From Quercus robur (Eukaryota > Streptophyta > Magnoliopsida > Fagales > Fagaceae), in contig NC_065541.1 in NCBI RefSeq assembly GCF_932294415.1, positions 50,570,290 to 50,634,289 of the forward strand: DNA of 64,000 nt, given 5' to 3'. Shown here piece after piece: positions 11,143-22,668 of this stretch (its first letter is position 1; every line of letters begins with the position of its first letter). Position numbers and translations under genes: made by a program. The notes below the pieces were generated by a model, which did not search any database, was not told the DNA's origin, and saw only the letters and a program-made list of their open reading frames with translations.

Positions 11143-11614
11143 ATGGTTCGTTTGGTTGGGTAGATTTTAGGGGGGAATGAAAAGGGGAGAGAGAAAAGGG
11201 GGAGAAAATGATTTTAAGAGGGAAAACTAGTGTGACCTAGGTGTTTTCTCCTCATCCTATCAAAATATTTTCTCCCTAAATCAAGAGAAAACTAGAGAGA
11301 AAATGGGTTGCAAATTGTTTGGGTTTTTTTGGATGAAAATGCCTCTTACAACGTGCTTCTCTTTCTTTTTCCTTTTTCCTCTTCTTTGAATTGTAGTCTT
11401 TTTCTTCCAATTCTTTGATTTTGTCTTTTCTTCTATCTCTTCTCATTCGTTTGTTTGATTTTTTTTTTTAATCTCTTTTGAAAGTTTTTTTTTTTTTTAA
11501 GTATTTCCACATATGTTGGGTTTTTGTACTTTTTTTTTCTTTTTCTTTAAATATTGTGTCGATCCATACACAATTTTTTTAATAAAAATATAAAGTTTTT
11601 TAAAAATTAAAAAA
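11143..11614. repeat. Left part of a MITE-like sequence interrupted by element 2
   Basis: Begins ATGGTTCGTTTGGTTGGG. The sequence right of element 2 (21312-21447) ends in the imperfect inverted complement (CTTCAACTAAACAAACCTT). Removing element 2 and one AAAAT joins the two halves. Confidence 0.5.
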
Positions 11615-11619
11615 AAAAT

Positions 11620-12096
11620 TGATGATGCTAGGATTGTCAGTAAAGAGATTCGTCCAGACGGGGATCGTCCACGAGTTAACCCGATCCAGAGACAAGTCAA
11701 AAAGGAAATTAGGACACCGGTGTGGCGCTTGTCATAGAGCCTCCGATGCCAAAGTTAGAATAGCTAGCACTTGGAAAGAGAGTAATATGAGTGTTTTTGA
11801 GAATTCTTTTTGTGTACCCTTTTTGCGGGCTTTCTCAATGGGCATATATAGGATCTCTCTTCCTAGCCGTTGGCCTTGCTTTGATGGTCAAATCATTGCA
11901 AGATTCGTAACGCCTACGTGAGGTATTAAATGGATAGAATGATCTTCCAACAGTGCTGAAGACCGTTATTTGTTTATGTAACGCCTCGCCATAACTGAGG
12001 AACGATGGTTGAGTCTTTGTCAGGCAGATCTTCCTGGGCTTGGCTGATTCCAGTATCGTCCTTCTATGGTGGACGAATATATTTTCAGGACCATCA
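11620..12096 (-). repeat. 3' LTR of element 2
   Basis: Direct repeat of 20830-21306. Starts TGATGATGCT and ends GGACCATCA on the plus strand. The polypurine tract (minus strand TAGGGGGGCAGC) abuts it at 12097-12108. Confidence 0.94.
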
Positions 12097-12809
12097 GCTG
12101 CCCCCCTATTCCATGATCGTCCTCAATTCGGACGGTCCAGGGAATACGAGAGGTCCCTTTTTTTTTTTTTTTGAAAAGTTTTCTGACACTTGGGATTATG
12201 TTCTCCGCATTTATGGTCTTATGGCGGCGTGGCATGCATCGTGGCCATGTGTCCTTTTCTGATCAGTGAGCAGTTCTCGTTTCTGGTGACTGCCTTTTCA
12301 GTTTCCCGCATTTTTCAAGGCAAACCTTTTAACTCTTTTATTTTTTCATCTTTTCACTTTCCTTTTACATTTGACATCTCTGACTTCCATCCTTTCTCTC
12401 CACTTTCTCTGTGTCTGATTTCTCTGAGTTTACTGTTGCTGCTGCGCATTTCGCTCCACCCTATTTGGTTTTCCTCCTTATTTTCAGGTACGTTTGCCTA
12501 TTTCTACGCTTTTTCTCTTTTTTTTTGTTTTGTGTTCTTCTCTTTCGCATTCTTATTTTCCGTTTTGGGATTGCGTAACTTTCCTGAATGGTGGATTATA
12601 CTGAATTTAGGAATATCTCTCCCTCCATTGCCTTTCTTTTCGCTCGCTTAGGGGGGTTGTTAAATTCTTCTGGAGACCAATACCCACAAATTGGGGGTTT
12701 CGTTGTAAGGGATAGTGACCTTGATTTAGCCTTAGGTGATTTGTACCCTTTGTTGCATCAGTCTTTGTCTTGGTTTAAATCAGTCCGTGGGGTTCTTAGG
12801 GGGGAAGAT
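12097..12809 (+). promoter_or_regulatory. Presumed promoter and leader of the antisense gene in element 2
   Basis: A C/T-rich leader with a good donor at about 12488 (TTCAG|GTACGT) and candidate acceptors near 12609 and 12650, upstream of the ATG at 12810. This parallels the 5'-UTR intron of the element 1 antisense gene. No clear TATA box was fixed. Confidence 0.4.
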
Positions 12810-14809
12810 ATGGGGTCCGAGTTGGGATCAAGTGGTCAGGAGAGGGATTCGTCTTCTGGTGTGGTCGCAGACGGGGCTGTTAGGGACACAGCCACCTCCG
12901 TTCCTCCGTCTTTGTCCATTCTTCCTTCTACCTCTACAACATCCCGTCCCTTTCACGCTCTTAAAGAAAAGTGTACTTTGAAGCTGGATGTCTTTAATAA
13001 GTTTAGGGATAGATTCCAATTTCCTGATGAAACTAGGGCTCGTCTACCTAGGAAGGGCGAGAAGGCTTGTGCCTTTGCCCATGGTGAAGTTTGGTTTTAT
13101 GAAGCTGCTTTTTTGTGTGGCCTAAGGTTTCCCGTTCACCCATTCATTATGGAACTCTTAGATCACCTACAAATTGCCCCCGAGCAGCTTATGCCGAACT
13201 CCTGGAGGATCGTCATAAGATGTATGGTGATTTGGACGACCATAGCGGATGGAGACATGATCACTCTCAACAAGTTCACCTACCTCTACCGCCTAAAAGA
13301 GTCCAAGGAGTTTGGATATTATGAGTTTGTTCCCTGGGACAGGAGATCCCGTCTTGTAGTTGATCTTCCCTCGTCCTTCCGTTATTAGAAGTCCAGATAT
13401 TTCTTTGTTTCGGGCGATGGTTGGGAGACTTTGTCCGACGACTTTTGGGGGAATGTCCCTAGGTTGCTACGCCGATGGGAGACCCCTCATATTGGTGTGT
13501 TTTCCTTTTAAGCCTCTTTTCTTAGTACTCTGGCTGATTTTGATCATCCTTCTTACAATTTTTTTTTTTTTTTTTTTTTTTAGTGAAGGAGCGCCCTGAT
13601 CTTGAGAGCCAGTTTGAAGAAAGAGTTCAGGAGGCCATTAAGTACGCGAGGACAATTGACAATTTCGACGAGCTAGTTGATCCACGCACATTGGCCCGTC
13701 ATTGTCTAGGTCCTGAGCCTTCACTCTACGTCCTTCAAGCAATTGACCGAGAGCAGAGGAAATGTGAGTCGTCTTGACGCGCGCAATCATCCATTTTTCT
13801 TTCTTCCTTATTTGAATTCTTAGATTTTTCTTCCTTTTTGGTGCAGAGATGACGAGAAAATTTAACAAGGATATGTACGCCAAAATTAAGGCGAAGAAGA
13901 ATGAACCTCTTTCAAGTATTGGCCAGAAAACGTTAAGGATAACTGACAAGGAAAAACAAAAAGAGAAAGAGGTGGCTAAAAGGGGTTCGTCCGCCCCCAC
14001 TTTGGACGAGGGACGGACAGCTTCTCCTGCCATTTCCATTGAAAAGGTCCCTACCCCGAAGAAGCGGAAGACAGAGTATAAGGGCAAGGAGAAAGTGGGC
14101 TCCACCATTTGGGCTGATGTTGAGGCAACCATGACTCGAGCAAATGAGCTCTTAACTCCTGAAGAAATGAAGGAGATTTCCCTTATGCCTTCCCACGAGA
14201 TGGTGAGCCAGCATGTTCACAAGCTTGTCCAAGTAATTTTCCCCTTACTCTATTATTTCTTTCTTTGTTGATTCAAGTTTTGATGGTATTCTTTACTGTT
14301 AGGTGTTGGGAGAGACGGTGCACCTTACTACACAATTTTTGGCGAACGAGGAGAAGGCAGTCATGGCCACTTCGAAAGTGGAGGCTTTGGAGGCTGAAGC
14401 TTCGGGGTTGTGGAGGGATTTGATTGTTGCTATGGACGCTCATAATATCTCCAAGGAGCAAGTTAAAGTCCTGACCAAGCAACTTGGAGCTGAGAAACTG
14501 TTAACGAAGCAGAAGGATGAACTCCTCGTGTCAGCCAACCAGAGGATGAAAGCTGCAATTGCTAAGGCCGTCCTTGCTTTCCAAACGACAGAGGAATATA
14601 ATACTATTTTGTTCCAGTGGTACTTTAAGGGTTTTGAACTACTGAGGAGGTATTTAATGAAGCACGGACCTGGAACTGATCTGGAAAGCTTGGATTTTGA
14701 AGCCGTTGATAAGGAAATTGAGGCGGACGAGATGGCCCAAGCTGTTCAGGCTTCTGGTGAGGATCCTTCTGAGGCTGACAAGGGTGGCGACGACGCACCT
14801 CTGGCTTAA
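12810..14809 (+). pseudogene. Antisense gene of Tat element 2 (putative gypsy-type transposon domain), four exons
   Basis: The exons join in frame as 12810-13494, 13584-13763, 13847-14232 and 14303-14809, each with GT-AG borders; the sum is 586 codons. The start ATG at 12810 was chosen because the N-terminus then resembles that of element 1 (short, acidic, Ser-rich). The conserved domain (LKLDVFNKFRDRFQF, LCGLRFPVHPFIMELLDHLQ, LMPNSWRI) belongs to the plant putative gypsy-type transposon family of unknown role. Exon 3 is Lys-rich with a basic cluster (PKKRKTEYKGKEK), which could be a nuclear localisation signal. Exon 4 is helical, probably coiled coil. Two TAG stops interrupt the frame, at 13386-13388 and at the codon split over intron 2, so it is probably broken. 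It runs opposite to gag-pol and could yield antisense RNA. Confidence 0.75.
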
Positions 14810-14987
14810 CCAGGCTTCACTTTCCAAGACACCCCTTTTTTTTCTTTTCTTTTTTTGTGCCCTATATGTTTTTGGGGTTTTAGGCGAACAATATTTTTAT
14901 GCCTGGTATGTCTTAGTGCTTTCGAACAATTTGCATCTCTTTATATGTGATATGTTGGTATTTCGTTTCAATTGTAGATGCATTTTC
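14810..14987. other. 3' region of the antisense gene
   Basis: T-rich non-coding sequence between the antisense stop codon and the minisatellite; presumably its 3' UTR. Confidence 0.4.
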
Positions 14988-15425
14988 TTCGTCCTTATAG
15001 GGACTTGAAGAATCTTCGTTTACGTACTCTTTCCGTCCTTATAGGGACTCAAAGGAAAAATACTCTTTTCATCCTTGCGGGGACTTAGAGGCTTTTTGTT
15101 TAAATACTCTTTTCGTCCTTATGTGGACTTAGAGGATTTTTGTTTAAATACTCTTTTCGTCCTTATGTGGACTTAGAGGATTTTTGTTGAAGTACTCTCT
15201 TCATCCCTATCTGGACGATATCCACCCATTTAATGAATCTTATCGATGTTCATCCGTTCGAGGAGTATCATCGTCTTTTTGGTTTGGATGACTTACATTC
15301 ATTTAAGGAATCTTCTCGTCTTTTTGGTTTGGACAACATACATCCATTTAAGGAATCTTATCGTCTCTTTGGTTTGGACGATGTACATCCATTTAAGGAA
15401 TCTTATCGTTTTTCTGTTTGGACGA
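14988..15425. repeat. Two minisatellite arrays inside element 2
   Basis: Part one (about 14988-15215) repeats a roughly 50-bp unit with CGTCCTTATAGGGACT or CGTCCTTATGTGGACT. Part two (about 15220-15425) repeats a 57-bp unit with CATCCATTTAAGGAATCTTA and TTTTTGGTTTGGACGA. The position is the same as that of the array in element 1, though the units differ. Confidence 0.88.
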
Positions 15426-15570
15426 CCTTTTTGGTCTCTTGAGAATGAGATAATTAGAGCGCGCGAACTGCTGGATAATGCTCGTGTGATGCTAAATAAC
15501 AACTTACAAAACTCTAAATAATCATTTATTACATGACTTGTGTTAAAGAGTTCGAAATTAAATTATACAA

Positions 15571-16700
15571 TCAGGCTATGATTCCTTTTTCATAATACCT
15601 CTTTAGATGTTTGACATTCCAGGGACGAGGTAGCCTTTTTCCATCTAAGTCTTCTAGGTGGTAACTACCCTGTCGTGAATAGTGGACGACTCTATAGGAT
15701 CCTTCCCAGGTCAGACCGAGCTTGCCTTGTGCTGGATCTTTTGTTGCAGGTGTCACCTTCCGGAGTACTAGATCCCCGATGCTGAATCTTTTTAGTTTTA
15801 CTCTCTGATTGTAGTATTCAGCCATCTTTTGCTGGTACTTGGCCATTCTTTGGGAGGCTTGGTCTCTGACTTCGTCTAGGCAATCGAGGTTCAGCTTCAG
15901 TTAATCGTCGTTGCGTTGTTTGTCAAAGAACTCTCTCCTGAGGCTAGTAAGTCCTACCTCGACTGGGATGACTAATTCGGTGCCGTATGTTAGATTGAAG
16001 GGTGTTTCTCCTGTTGGTGTTCATGCCGTCGTCCTGTAAGCCCACAAGACACTCGGCAATTCCTTAAGCCATGCTCCCTTTCCCCCCATCAACCGAGACT
16101 TGATAATCTTGAGCAAGGTTTGGTTGGTTACTTCCATCTGTCCATTGGCCTGAGGATGTCCTGGTGATGAGTATTTGTTTTTGATGCCTAGGCTCGAGCA
16201 AAACAATCTGAACCCGTGGCTGTCGAACTGACGACCATTGTCTGAGATGATCGTCCTTGGTATCCCGAACCTGGAAACAATATTTTTCCATACAAAATTT
16301 TGTACCTTTGCCTCGGTGATCGTTGCAAGAGCCTCTGCTTCGACCCACTTCATGAAGTAGTCAATTGCAACGAGTAGGAACTTCATCTGTCTTTTTCCCT
16401 GTGGTAGAGGAACTTCATCTGTCTTTTTCCCTATGGTAGAGGGCCCATGATGTCAATCCCCCATTGTGCAAACGGCCAGGGTGAGGAGATGGTCGTCAAT
16501 TTTTTCCCCAGGGACTCGTTGAACATTCCCATACCTCTAGCAACTGTCACATCTTTTCACGAACTCCGTTGCGTCTTGCCGCATCGTGGGCCAAAAATAA
16601 CCTACCCTCATGATCTTCCTCACAAGCGACTTATGCCCCATGTGATCTCCGCCGATTCCCCTGTGTACCTTCTCCAGGACATATCTGGCCTCGTCTTCTT
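15571..16700 (-). pseudogene. Integrase of element 2, interrupted
   Basis: From right to left the minus strand encodes the zinc-binding region (VHRGIGGDHMGH ... CDSC, about 16690-16560), the catalytic core with VAIDYFMKWVEAEA, ISDNGRQFD and GQMEVTNQTLLK (16386-16021), and the C-terminal GDLVLR domain (15846-15571). Stops lie after CDSC, at 16021 (TGA, expected Arg) and near 15903. A 32-bp direct duplication at about 16380-16443 adds a further break before the core. Confidence 0.9.
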
Positions 16701-16794
16701 CTAAACATCTCAGGTAGGGCTGGGAGAAGCCCCTTTTGTAAAGTTCGTCGTTCAGTATTGTGAACCGGGCAGCTCGTTTTTGAACCTTTCTGGC

Positions 16795-17391
16795 TTATTT
16801 AGGATTTGGTGGTAATCGTCCATCTTTAAGGAACGATAAAATGGGATCCGTCCATCCCGAGCGTGTATGCACGGGGAAAGTTTGAAACTCTTTGATGATG
16901 GGAGAGTCTTGTTCTTCCATCCTCCAATCATTCATTTTATCCAGGTTGTCTGCTGAGGCACTTCGTGCTACCTCGTCAGCTTCTGCATTCTGTTCCCGTA
17001 GGATCTGAACAAACTCCGCGTGATGAAAGGTACTTACCAACTAGATCGTCAATTTGAGGTATTTTTGCATTCTCGTCTCTTTTGCTTCGAAATTTCCTTT
17101 AACTTGCCCTATGACGAGCTGCGAGTCGCTCTTGAGCACGATATTTTCAGCTCCAAGTGCCCGAGCTATTCTTAGTCCTGTTAGCAAGGCCTTGTACTCT
17201 GCTTCGTTATTAGTTATAGGGAATTTGAGCTGGACCCCATACTTGAGAACGTCTTTTTCAAGGGAAGTAATAACAACGCCTGCTCCGCCTCCTTTCTGAG
17301 TGGACGATTCATCAGTGTTTATCGTCCAAAGGTCTTTTTGGTCGCTAGTGTTCTCGGGGGTGGTGAATTCTGCTATGAAATCAGCCAACAC
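16795..17391 (-). pseudogene. Second (archaeal-type) RNase H of element 2
   Basis: The minus strand reads WTINTDESSTQKGGGAG, ITNNEAEYKALLTGLRIA, LKSDSQLVIGQV, then after a stop REQNAEADEVAR. The D-E-D-D pattern (TD, NEAEY, SDSQLV, AD) is that of the extra RNase H acquired by Tat elements, which is thought to assist removal of RNA from the RNA:DNA hybrid. TAG stops near 17042 and 16798 break the frame. Confidence 0.88.
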
Positions 17392-17652
17392 CTGAGCTTT
17401 TATGGCTATTCATGGATGGTATTCTATGTTGAACTGGCTGAGTTCGATAGCCCCTTGTACCATTCGTCCTGCGGCCTCGGGTTTGTTCATCGCTTTTTTG
17501 ATTGGCTGGTCCGTCATTACTATGATAGGATTAGCTTGGAAGTATGGACGAAGTTTTCTTGAAGCCACTATTAGGGCGAAGGTGATCTTCTCTATGTGAG
17601 GATATCGTGCCTCAGCACCCTGGAAAGCTTGGCTGACATAGTATACAGGAAG

Positions 17653-18596
17653 TTACAACCTGTTTTCTTCTCTGATCAACGCTGCGCTGACTGTCATGAG
17701 AGATACCGCTAAGTACAAGAATAAGTCTTTGCCTTCTTTGGACGGACTTAAGAGTGGGGGGTTGCTCAGGTAGTACTTCAACTCTTGAAACGCTATTTCA
17801 CACTCCTCCGTCCAGGCAAACGCTTTCTTCAAAGTCTTGAAGAAGGGAAGGCATTTGCTTGTGGCCTTAGAGACAAACCTATTGAGAGCTGCTACTCTTC
17901 CTGTGAGGGATTGTACTTCTTTGATCGACTTTGGTGAAGACATTTCGAGGATGGCCTTGACTTTCTCGGGGTTTGCTTCAATTCCCTTTTGCGACACCAT
18001 ATACCCGAGGAATTTCCCTGAGGAAACCCCGAAAACACATTTGGATGGGTTCACCTTCATGTTGTATTGTCTGAGCGTGTTGAACATCTCTTTGAGGTCG
18101 TCCAAGTGGTCCTCTTCCTCTTTGCTCTTGACGAGCATATCATCAACGTATACCTCCACGTTTCTCCCGATCTGTTTCTCGAACATCTGGTTCACCAACC
18201 TTTGATAGGTGGCCCCTATGTTCTTGAGTCCAAAAGGCATGGCCCGGTAGCAGTAGAGCCCCTGACTGGTGATAAAGGCAGTTTTTTCTTGATCTTCCTC
18301 AGCCATTTGTATCTGGTTATATTCGGAAAATGCGTCCATGAACATGAGAAGTTTATGTCCGGTGGTGGAGTCTACCAGCTGATCAATTCTGGGCAAGGGA
18401 AAATTGTCCTTCAAGCAGGCTTGATTAAGATCTGTGAAATTGACACACATTCTCCACTTCCCGTTTGCTTTCTTGACCATGACCATGTTGGCCAACCACT
18501 CAGGGTAGTGAACTTCCCGAATAAAATTGGCAACAAGCAATTTATTTACTTCATCCATTACTGCTTTGTTTCGTTCGGGGGCAAGACTCTTCTTCT
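17653..18596 (-). pseudogene. Reverse transcriptase and start of first RNase H, element 2
   Basis: About 301 open codons with the RT landmarks WRMCVNFTDLN, FMDAFSEYNQI, FGLKNIGATYQR and the YVDD active site, followed by the thumb and the beginning of the RNase H domain (FAWTEECEIAFQELK). It ends at a TAA near 17655, probably a mutated Gln codon; downstream sequence to 17392 continues the domain in frame. RT copies the element RNA to DNA. Confidence 0.92.
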
Positions 18597-19400
18597 CTAC
18601 TGGATGGGCTTCTTCTCTGGGTCAACATTCAGGCGATGTTGGATGAGGCTTGCTGGGATCCCTGGCATATCCTCGTGGCTCCAAGCAAATACATCGAGGT
18701 TATCTTTCAAGAAGTTGATGATCCCTTCCTTCGTCCTGGGACTTAGGTTCATCCCTATTTGGGTCGTTTTCGCTGGACTTCCTTCAACCAACTCTATCGT
18801 TTCTAGCTTCTCAACAATCTCTAGTGTTTTTTCCTCGATTGTCCACGTATGGTTCTCTTTTGAGCCGAGGACGGCCTGATAACACTCTCTTGCCAATACC
18901 TGGTCTCCTTTTATCTCACCGACCCCCTGTTCTATTGGAAATTTTACCTTCAAACAGTACGTGGAAGTAGCAACCTTCCAGCGGTTGAGCGTAGGTCGTC
19001 CTATTATCACATTGTAGGACGAGGGTGAATCTACCACCAAGAAATTGTGCTGGTTGGTTACCTAAAGGGGGTATGAGCCGGCAGTGACTGTTAACATCAT
19101 TATCCCCCTGGGGTATACCTTGTCTCCACTGAAACTGACGAGGGGGGACTCGAAAGAACGAAGCCTTTTTGGGTCTAGCTTTAGTTGCTAGAAGGCGGAA
19201 AGGTAAATAATGTCAACCGAGCTCCCATTGTCTACCAGAACCCTCCTTGTATTGAACCCCTCGATCATGATCATAATGACCAGTGGGTCATCATGAGGTT
19301 GCTTTATACCCCTTGCATCTTCTTCTGAAAAGTACATGTCTTGGTTCGTCCGTCTTTGCTTCAGAGGAGGTAGACTATGAACACTATTTACCTGCCTTTG
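18597..19400 (-). pseudogene. Aspartic protease region of element 2
   Basis: The active-site motif [12 protein letters not shown] lies near 19230. It is followed by [28 protein letters not shown] and the [18 protein letters not shown] linker into RT. Two TAG stops (near 19190 and 19060) interrupt it. Confidence 0.85.
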
Positions 19401-19526
19401 GTGTGACTTCCTGAGGGATCTGAATGATCCCTCTGCGGTTGGTCCCCCTGTGATAGTTTTTATTTCCCCTAATGCATTCTGTGGACGAGGCGATGGGCAG
19501 TCTTCGTCCCTCTTTGAGTCCCCGTG

Positions 19527-20761
19527 CTAACCTTTCTGGCTGTATTTGTTGGAATCTCCCATTTTCACATATTGTTGCAGTTTTCCTTTCCGTATAAGTT
19601 CTTCAATCTGCTTCTTCAAATCTCTACAATCCTCTGTGTAATGCCCATGGTCTTTGTGAAAACAACAGTATTTCCTCTTGTCGCGCAGACTAGGCGATGA
19701 ATGGAGTGGTCTTGGCCATTTAAGAGATGGTTTGTCTCTTATTTCCATCAGAATCTGGTCAACAAGCATCACTAACGGTGTGAACTTCACTGGACGAGGG
19801 TTTTTGTCCCCCCTCCGTCTGTTTCCTTCGTTATTCTGTCGATCAGCTCGATCTCTTTTTTGTCCTCTCTGATCATCCTCCTTCTCCTTCTTCTTTTCCT
19901 TACTTTTTTTTGCTCCATCAATGGCTGCTAGAGTTTCTTCAACGTTCATATACTTATGTGCTTTCAATAATGCCTCGGCCATCGTCTTGGGGGGATTTTT
20001 GGCCAAGGAAGCCACAAAATCTCTGGACTTCAACCCTGCCTTGAAGGTCGTGAGCTGTACCTTATCATTCGCCTCGTCTACTTCCAGCATTCCTCGGGTG
20101 AAGCGTGTTACATAAGACCTCAATGGTTCCTTCTCTCCTTGTTTGATGGTGAGCAAATGGTCAGCAGTCCTTTTTGGACATTGCCCGCCGACAAAATGAC
20201 GGACAAAGGAACTGCTTAGCTGCTCAAAGTTATCAATGGATGACGTTGGCAAATTGTTGAACCACTCCCTGGCTGCTCTTTTGAGGGTAGTGGGAAAGGA
20301 GCGGCACAAAATCTCGTCAGGGGGTTGTTGAAGACCCAGAGTCGTCCTGAAGGTATTCAAGTGATCCAGTGGGTCTTTTAGCCCCCGTCGAAGGGCTCTA
20401 GTTGTGGTAGACGAAACTTGGAGGGCACCGGGCACTCTTGGACCGCCACAGTGAAAGGTGAATCCGTCTTCCTGACTATCCTTTCTAAGCTTTGGTTCAT
20501 CTTCCTTTTGATGGCTTTTCTCAATTCGTCCATCTCTTTCCTCATCTCCCTGAGGAGATTTGAGCTCGCCTCTTCTGGGGTGTTGGTTCGTCTCTTGTTA
20601 CTATCTCCATCGTCATCCCTGTTGACGTCTGTACAGTTATCTTCCTGTTGCAGCCGCTGCCTCATCTCTTGGTTCTGCCTGGTAAGTTCCTCCACAGTGG
20701 CTGCGAGTGACTGAATTTCTAGAGCCAACGCGGCAGGATCTGGGTTAGTGTTGGATTCCAT
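19527..20761 (-). pseudogene. Gag of element 2, one frameshift
   Basis: The N-terminal part starts at the ATG at 20761 and has a coiled-coil-like stretch (VEELTRQNQEMRQRLQQE). A one-base frameshift near 20385 moves the frame; the rest (to 19527) carries the gag core ([31 protein letters not shown]), a Lys/Arg/Glu-rich tract and a zinc knuckle ([14 protein letters not shown]) intact here. No other stop lies inside these two stretches. Confidence 0.9.
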
Positions 20762-20809
20762 CTAGACTTGTGAGTTAATTGGGACAAATCACGTGTTGAA
20801 TAATACTGT

Positions 20810-20827
20810 CCCCACAGATGGCGCCAA
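20810..20827 (-). promoter_or_regulatory. Primer binding site of element 2
   Basis: Minus strand TGGCGCCATCTGTGGGG, two bases inside the 5' LTR. Confidence 0.8.
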
Positions 20828-20829
20828 AC

Positions 20830-21306
20830 TGATGATGCTGGGATCATCAGTAAAGAGATTCGTCCAGACGGGGATTGTCCACGAGTTAACCTGATCCAGA
20901 GACAAGTCAAAAAGGAAATTAGGACACCGGTGTGGCGCCTGCCACAGAGCCTTCGATGCCAAAGTTAGAATAGCTAGCACTTGGAAAGAGAGTAATATAA
21001 GTGTTTTTAAGAATTCTTTTTGTGTAACTTTTTTTCGGGCTTTCTCAGTGGGCATATATAGGATCTCTCTTCCTAGCCGTTGGCCTTGCTTTGATGGTCG
21101 AATCATTGCAGGATTCGTAACGCCTACGCGAGGTATTAAATGAACAGAATGATCTTCCAACGGTGTTAAAGACCGTTATTTGTTTATGTAACGCCTCGCC
21201 ATAACTGAGGGACGATGGTTGAGTCTTTGTCAGGCAGATCTTCCTGGGCTTGGTTGATTCCAATATCGTCCTTCTATGGTGGACGAATATATTTTCAGGA
21301 CCATCA
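20830..21306 (-). repeat. 5' LTR of element 2
   Basis: Direct repeat of 11620-12096, same length (477 bp), followed by the target duplication AAAAT at 21307-21311. Confidence 0.94.
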
Positions 21307-21447
21307 AAAATCTAAGAGAGGCATGAGAGTTTTCTATCCCTCTATTTTTTCACCCCTCAAACAAAAGAATTCTCTATCTTCCCATTTTTTATCCCCTCCT
21401 CATTTTCTTTTCTCTCACTTTTTCTCTCTTCAACTAAACAAACCTTA

Positions 21448-22668
21448 AAAGTACCATTTTTTTGAGCAATCAGGCACTTAGGATGCCGAATTTTGTATCT
21501 CCCCTTCCTTAGCTAAAAAACTGTGTACATGTACATAAAGCCTAAACAGATTAGCAAGGATTTGCTGCAACCAAGGTTGCTTCCTACATAATAATGATAT
21601 GTCAAGCTATTAAATAGACACCTGTCCAAAAATTTATCTATAAGTGCTTTGAGACTTGTGCAATGTGGCAAATTATTTCTGTGGGTTCTACTTTTACTTT
21701 ATTAGATCTCATATCCACCAATGATTTTCTTTAAAACAAAATAAATACAACGATTTATGTAGGAATTGCTGAAACTAAGGTTGCAGCAAATCCTTGCTGA
21801 CTAGATGCTGACTAGATGCAACAAAGAGAAAGTAATCATTGAAGGAAATTAACTTATATAAGATGCTGACTAGATTGATACACAGACTTATCCATGAGTC
21901 ATCATTATTACTATTAATTTTTGTATAATTGTATCCATGAGTCAATTACTAGAATTTGATAATGTATACTGTATAGACAGACTGTGAATGATCCTACCCA
22001 AACCAGACAGAGAGAGAGAGAGATTTCCTTTAAAACGTGCAGGCAAGTGGCAACGTGGTGTGAGCAAGAGTCAGAAAAGGGAGGTTCTCAGTTTTTCAGA
22101 ACCCAAACAAATAAACAAACAAACAAGCAAACAACCAAAAGTGCAAGACACATTGACATTCATAATTCATTAACGCACGCCTTTTCCTTGCCAATAGGGT
22201 TTTACTCGTACACTTCCATAGATTTTCCTACCATACATGTGCCCAAGAAAACAACAAGAATCCCACTCTAATTTGTACAGAATCTTAATATTTCCATTAT
22301 AAATTACAAAATAATGGCTTACCTCCTTTATCTTTCTGTGCACGTTGCGAAAAGTTTGTTTCTTTTTTCTTTTTAATTTTTTATTTATAATTATAGATAC
22401 ACTTTAATACTTTATTTATTAATTTAAATTCATTATTCTTGTATTTAATTTTTTTTATTAAATGTTTTTTAATGTAAGGAAATGGTGTCTTAGCCTTTGA
22501 TCATATTATTTTACTCTCTATCCAGGACCTTTTGATTTTTAAAATGTCTTTTAAGTCCATTAATCAACTATTTTAGTGTTCGAACAAACTTTTTTTTTAT
22601 TAACCTAATTGTATAAGATTCTAGAAAATTTTACTATTTTGTTTATTTTTATAATTCGATAATTACTA
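21448..22668. other. Intergenic; no gene
   Basis: AT-rich. Contains a short (GA)n at about 22010-22024 and an (AAAC)n-like stretch near 22110. The open frames are short and not conserved in style with any gene I recognise. Confidence 0.6.

Larger units (their letters stand above)
11615..21311 (-). mobile_element. Ty3/gypsy LTR retrotransposon, Tat lineage, near full length but decayed (element 2)
   Basis: The element spans 11620-21306 with the 5-bp target duplication AAAAT at 11615-11619 and 21307-21311 and two 477-bp LTRs. Minus-strand order is gag, protease, RT, RNase H, a second (archaeal-type) RNase H, integrase; the extra RNase H is a hallmark of the Tat lineage. A four-exon antisense gene and a minisatellite lie between integrase and the 3' LTR. 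Many single stops (several read as CAA/CAG/CGA to stop) and a frameshift in gag show it is inactive. LTRs differ at roughly 26 of 477 positions by hand count, so it looks older than element 1. Confidence 0.95.
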
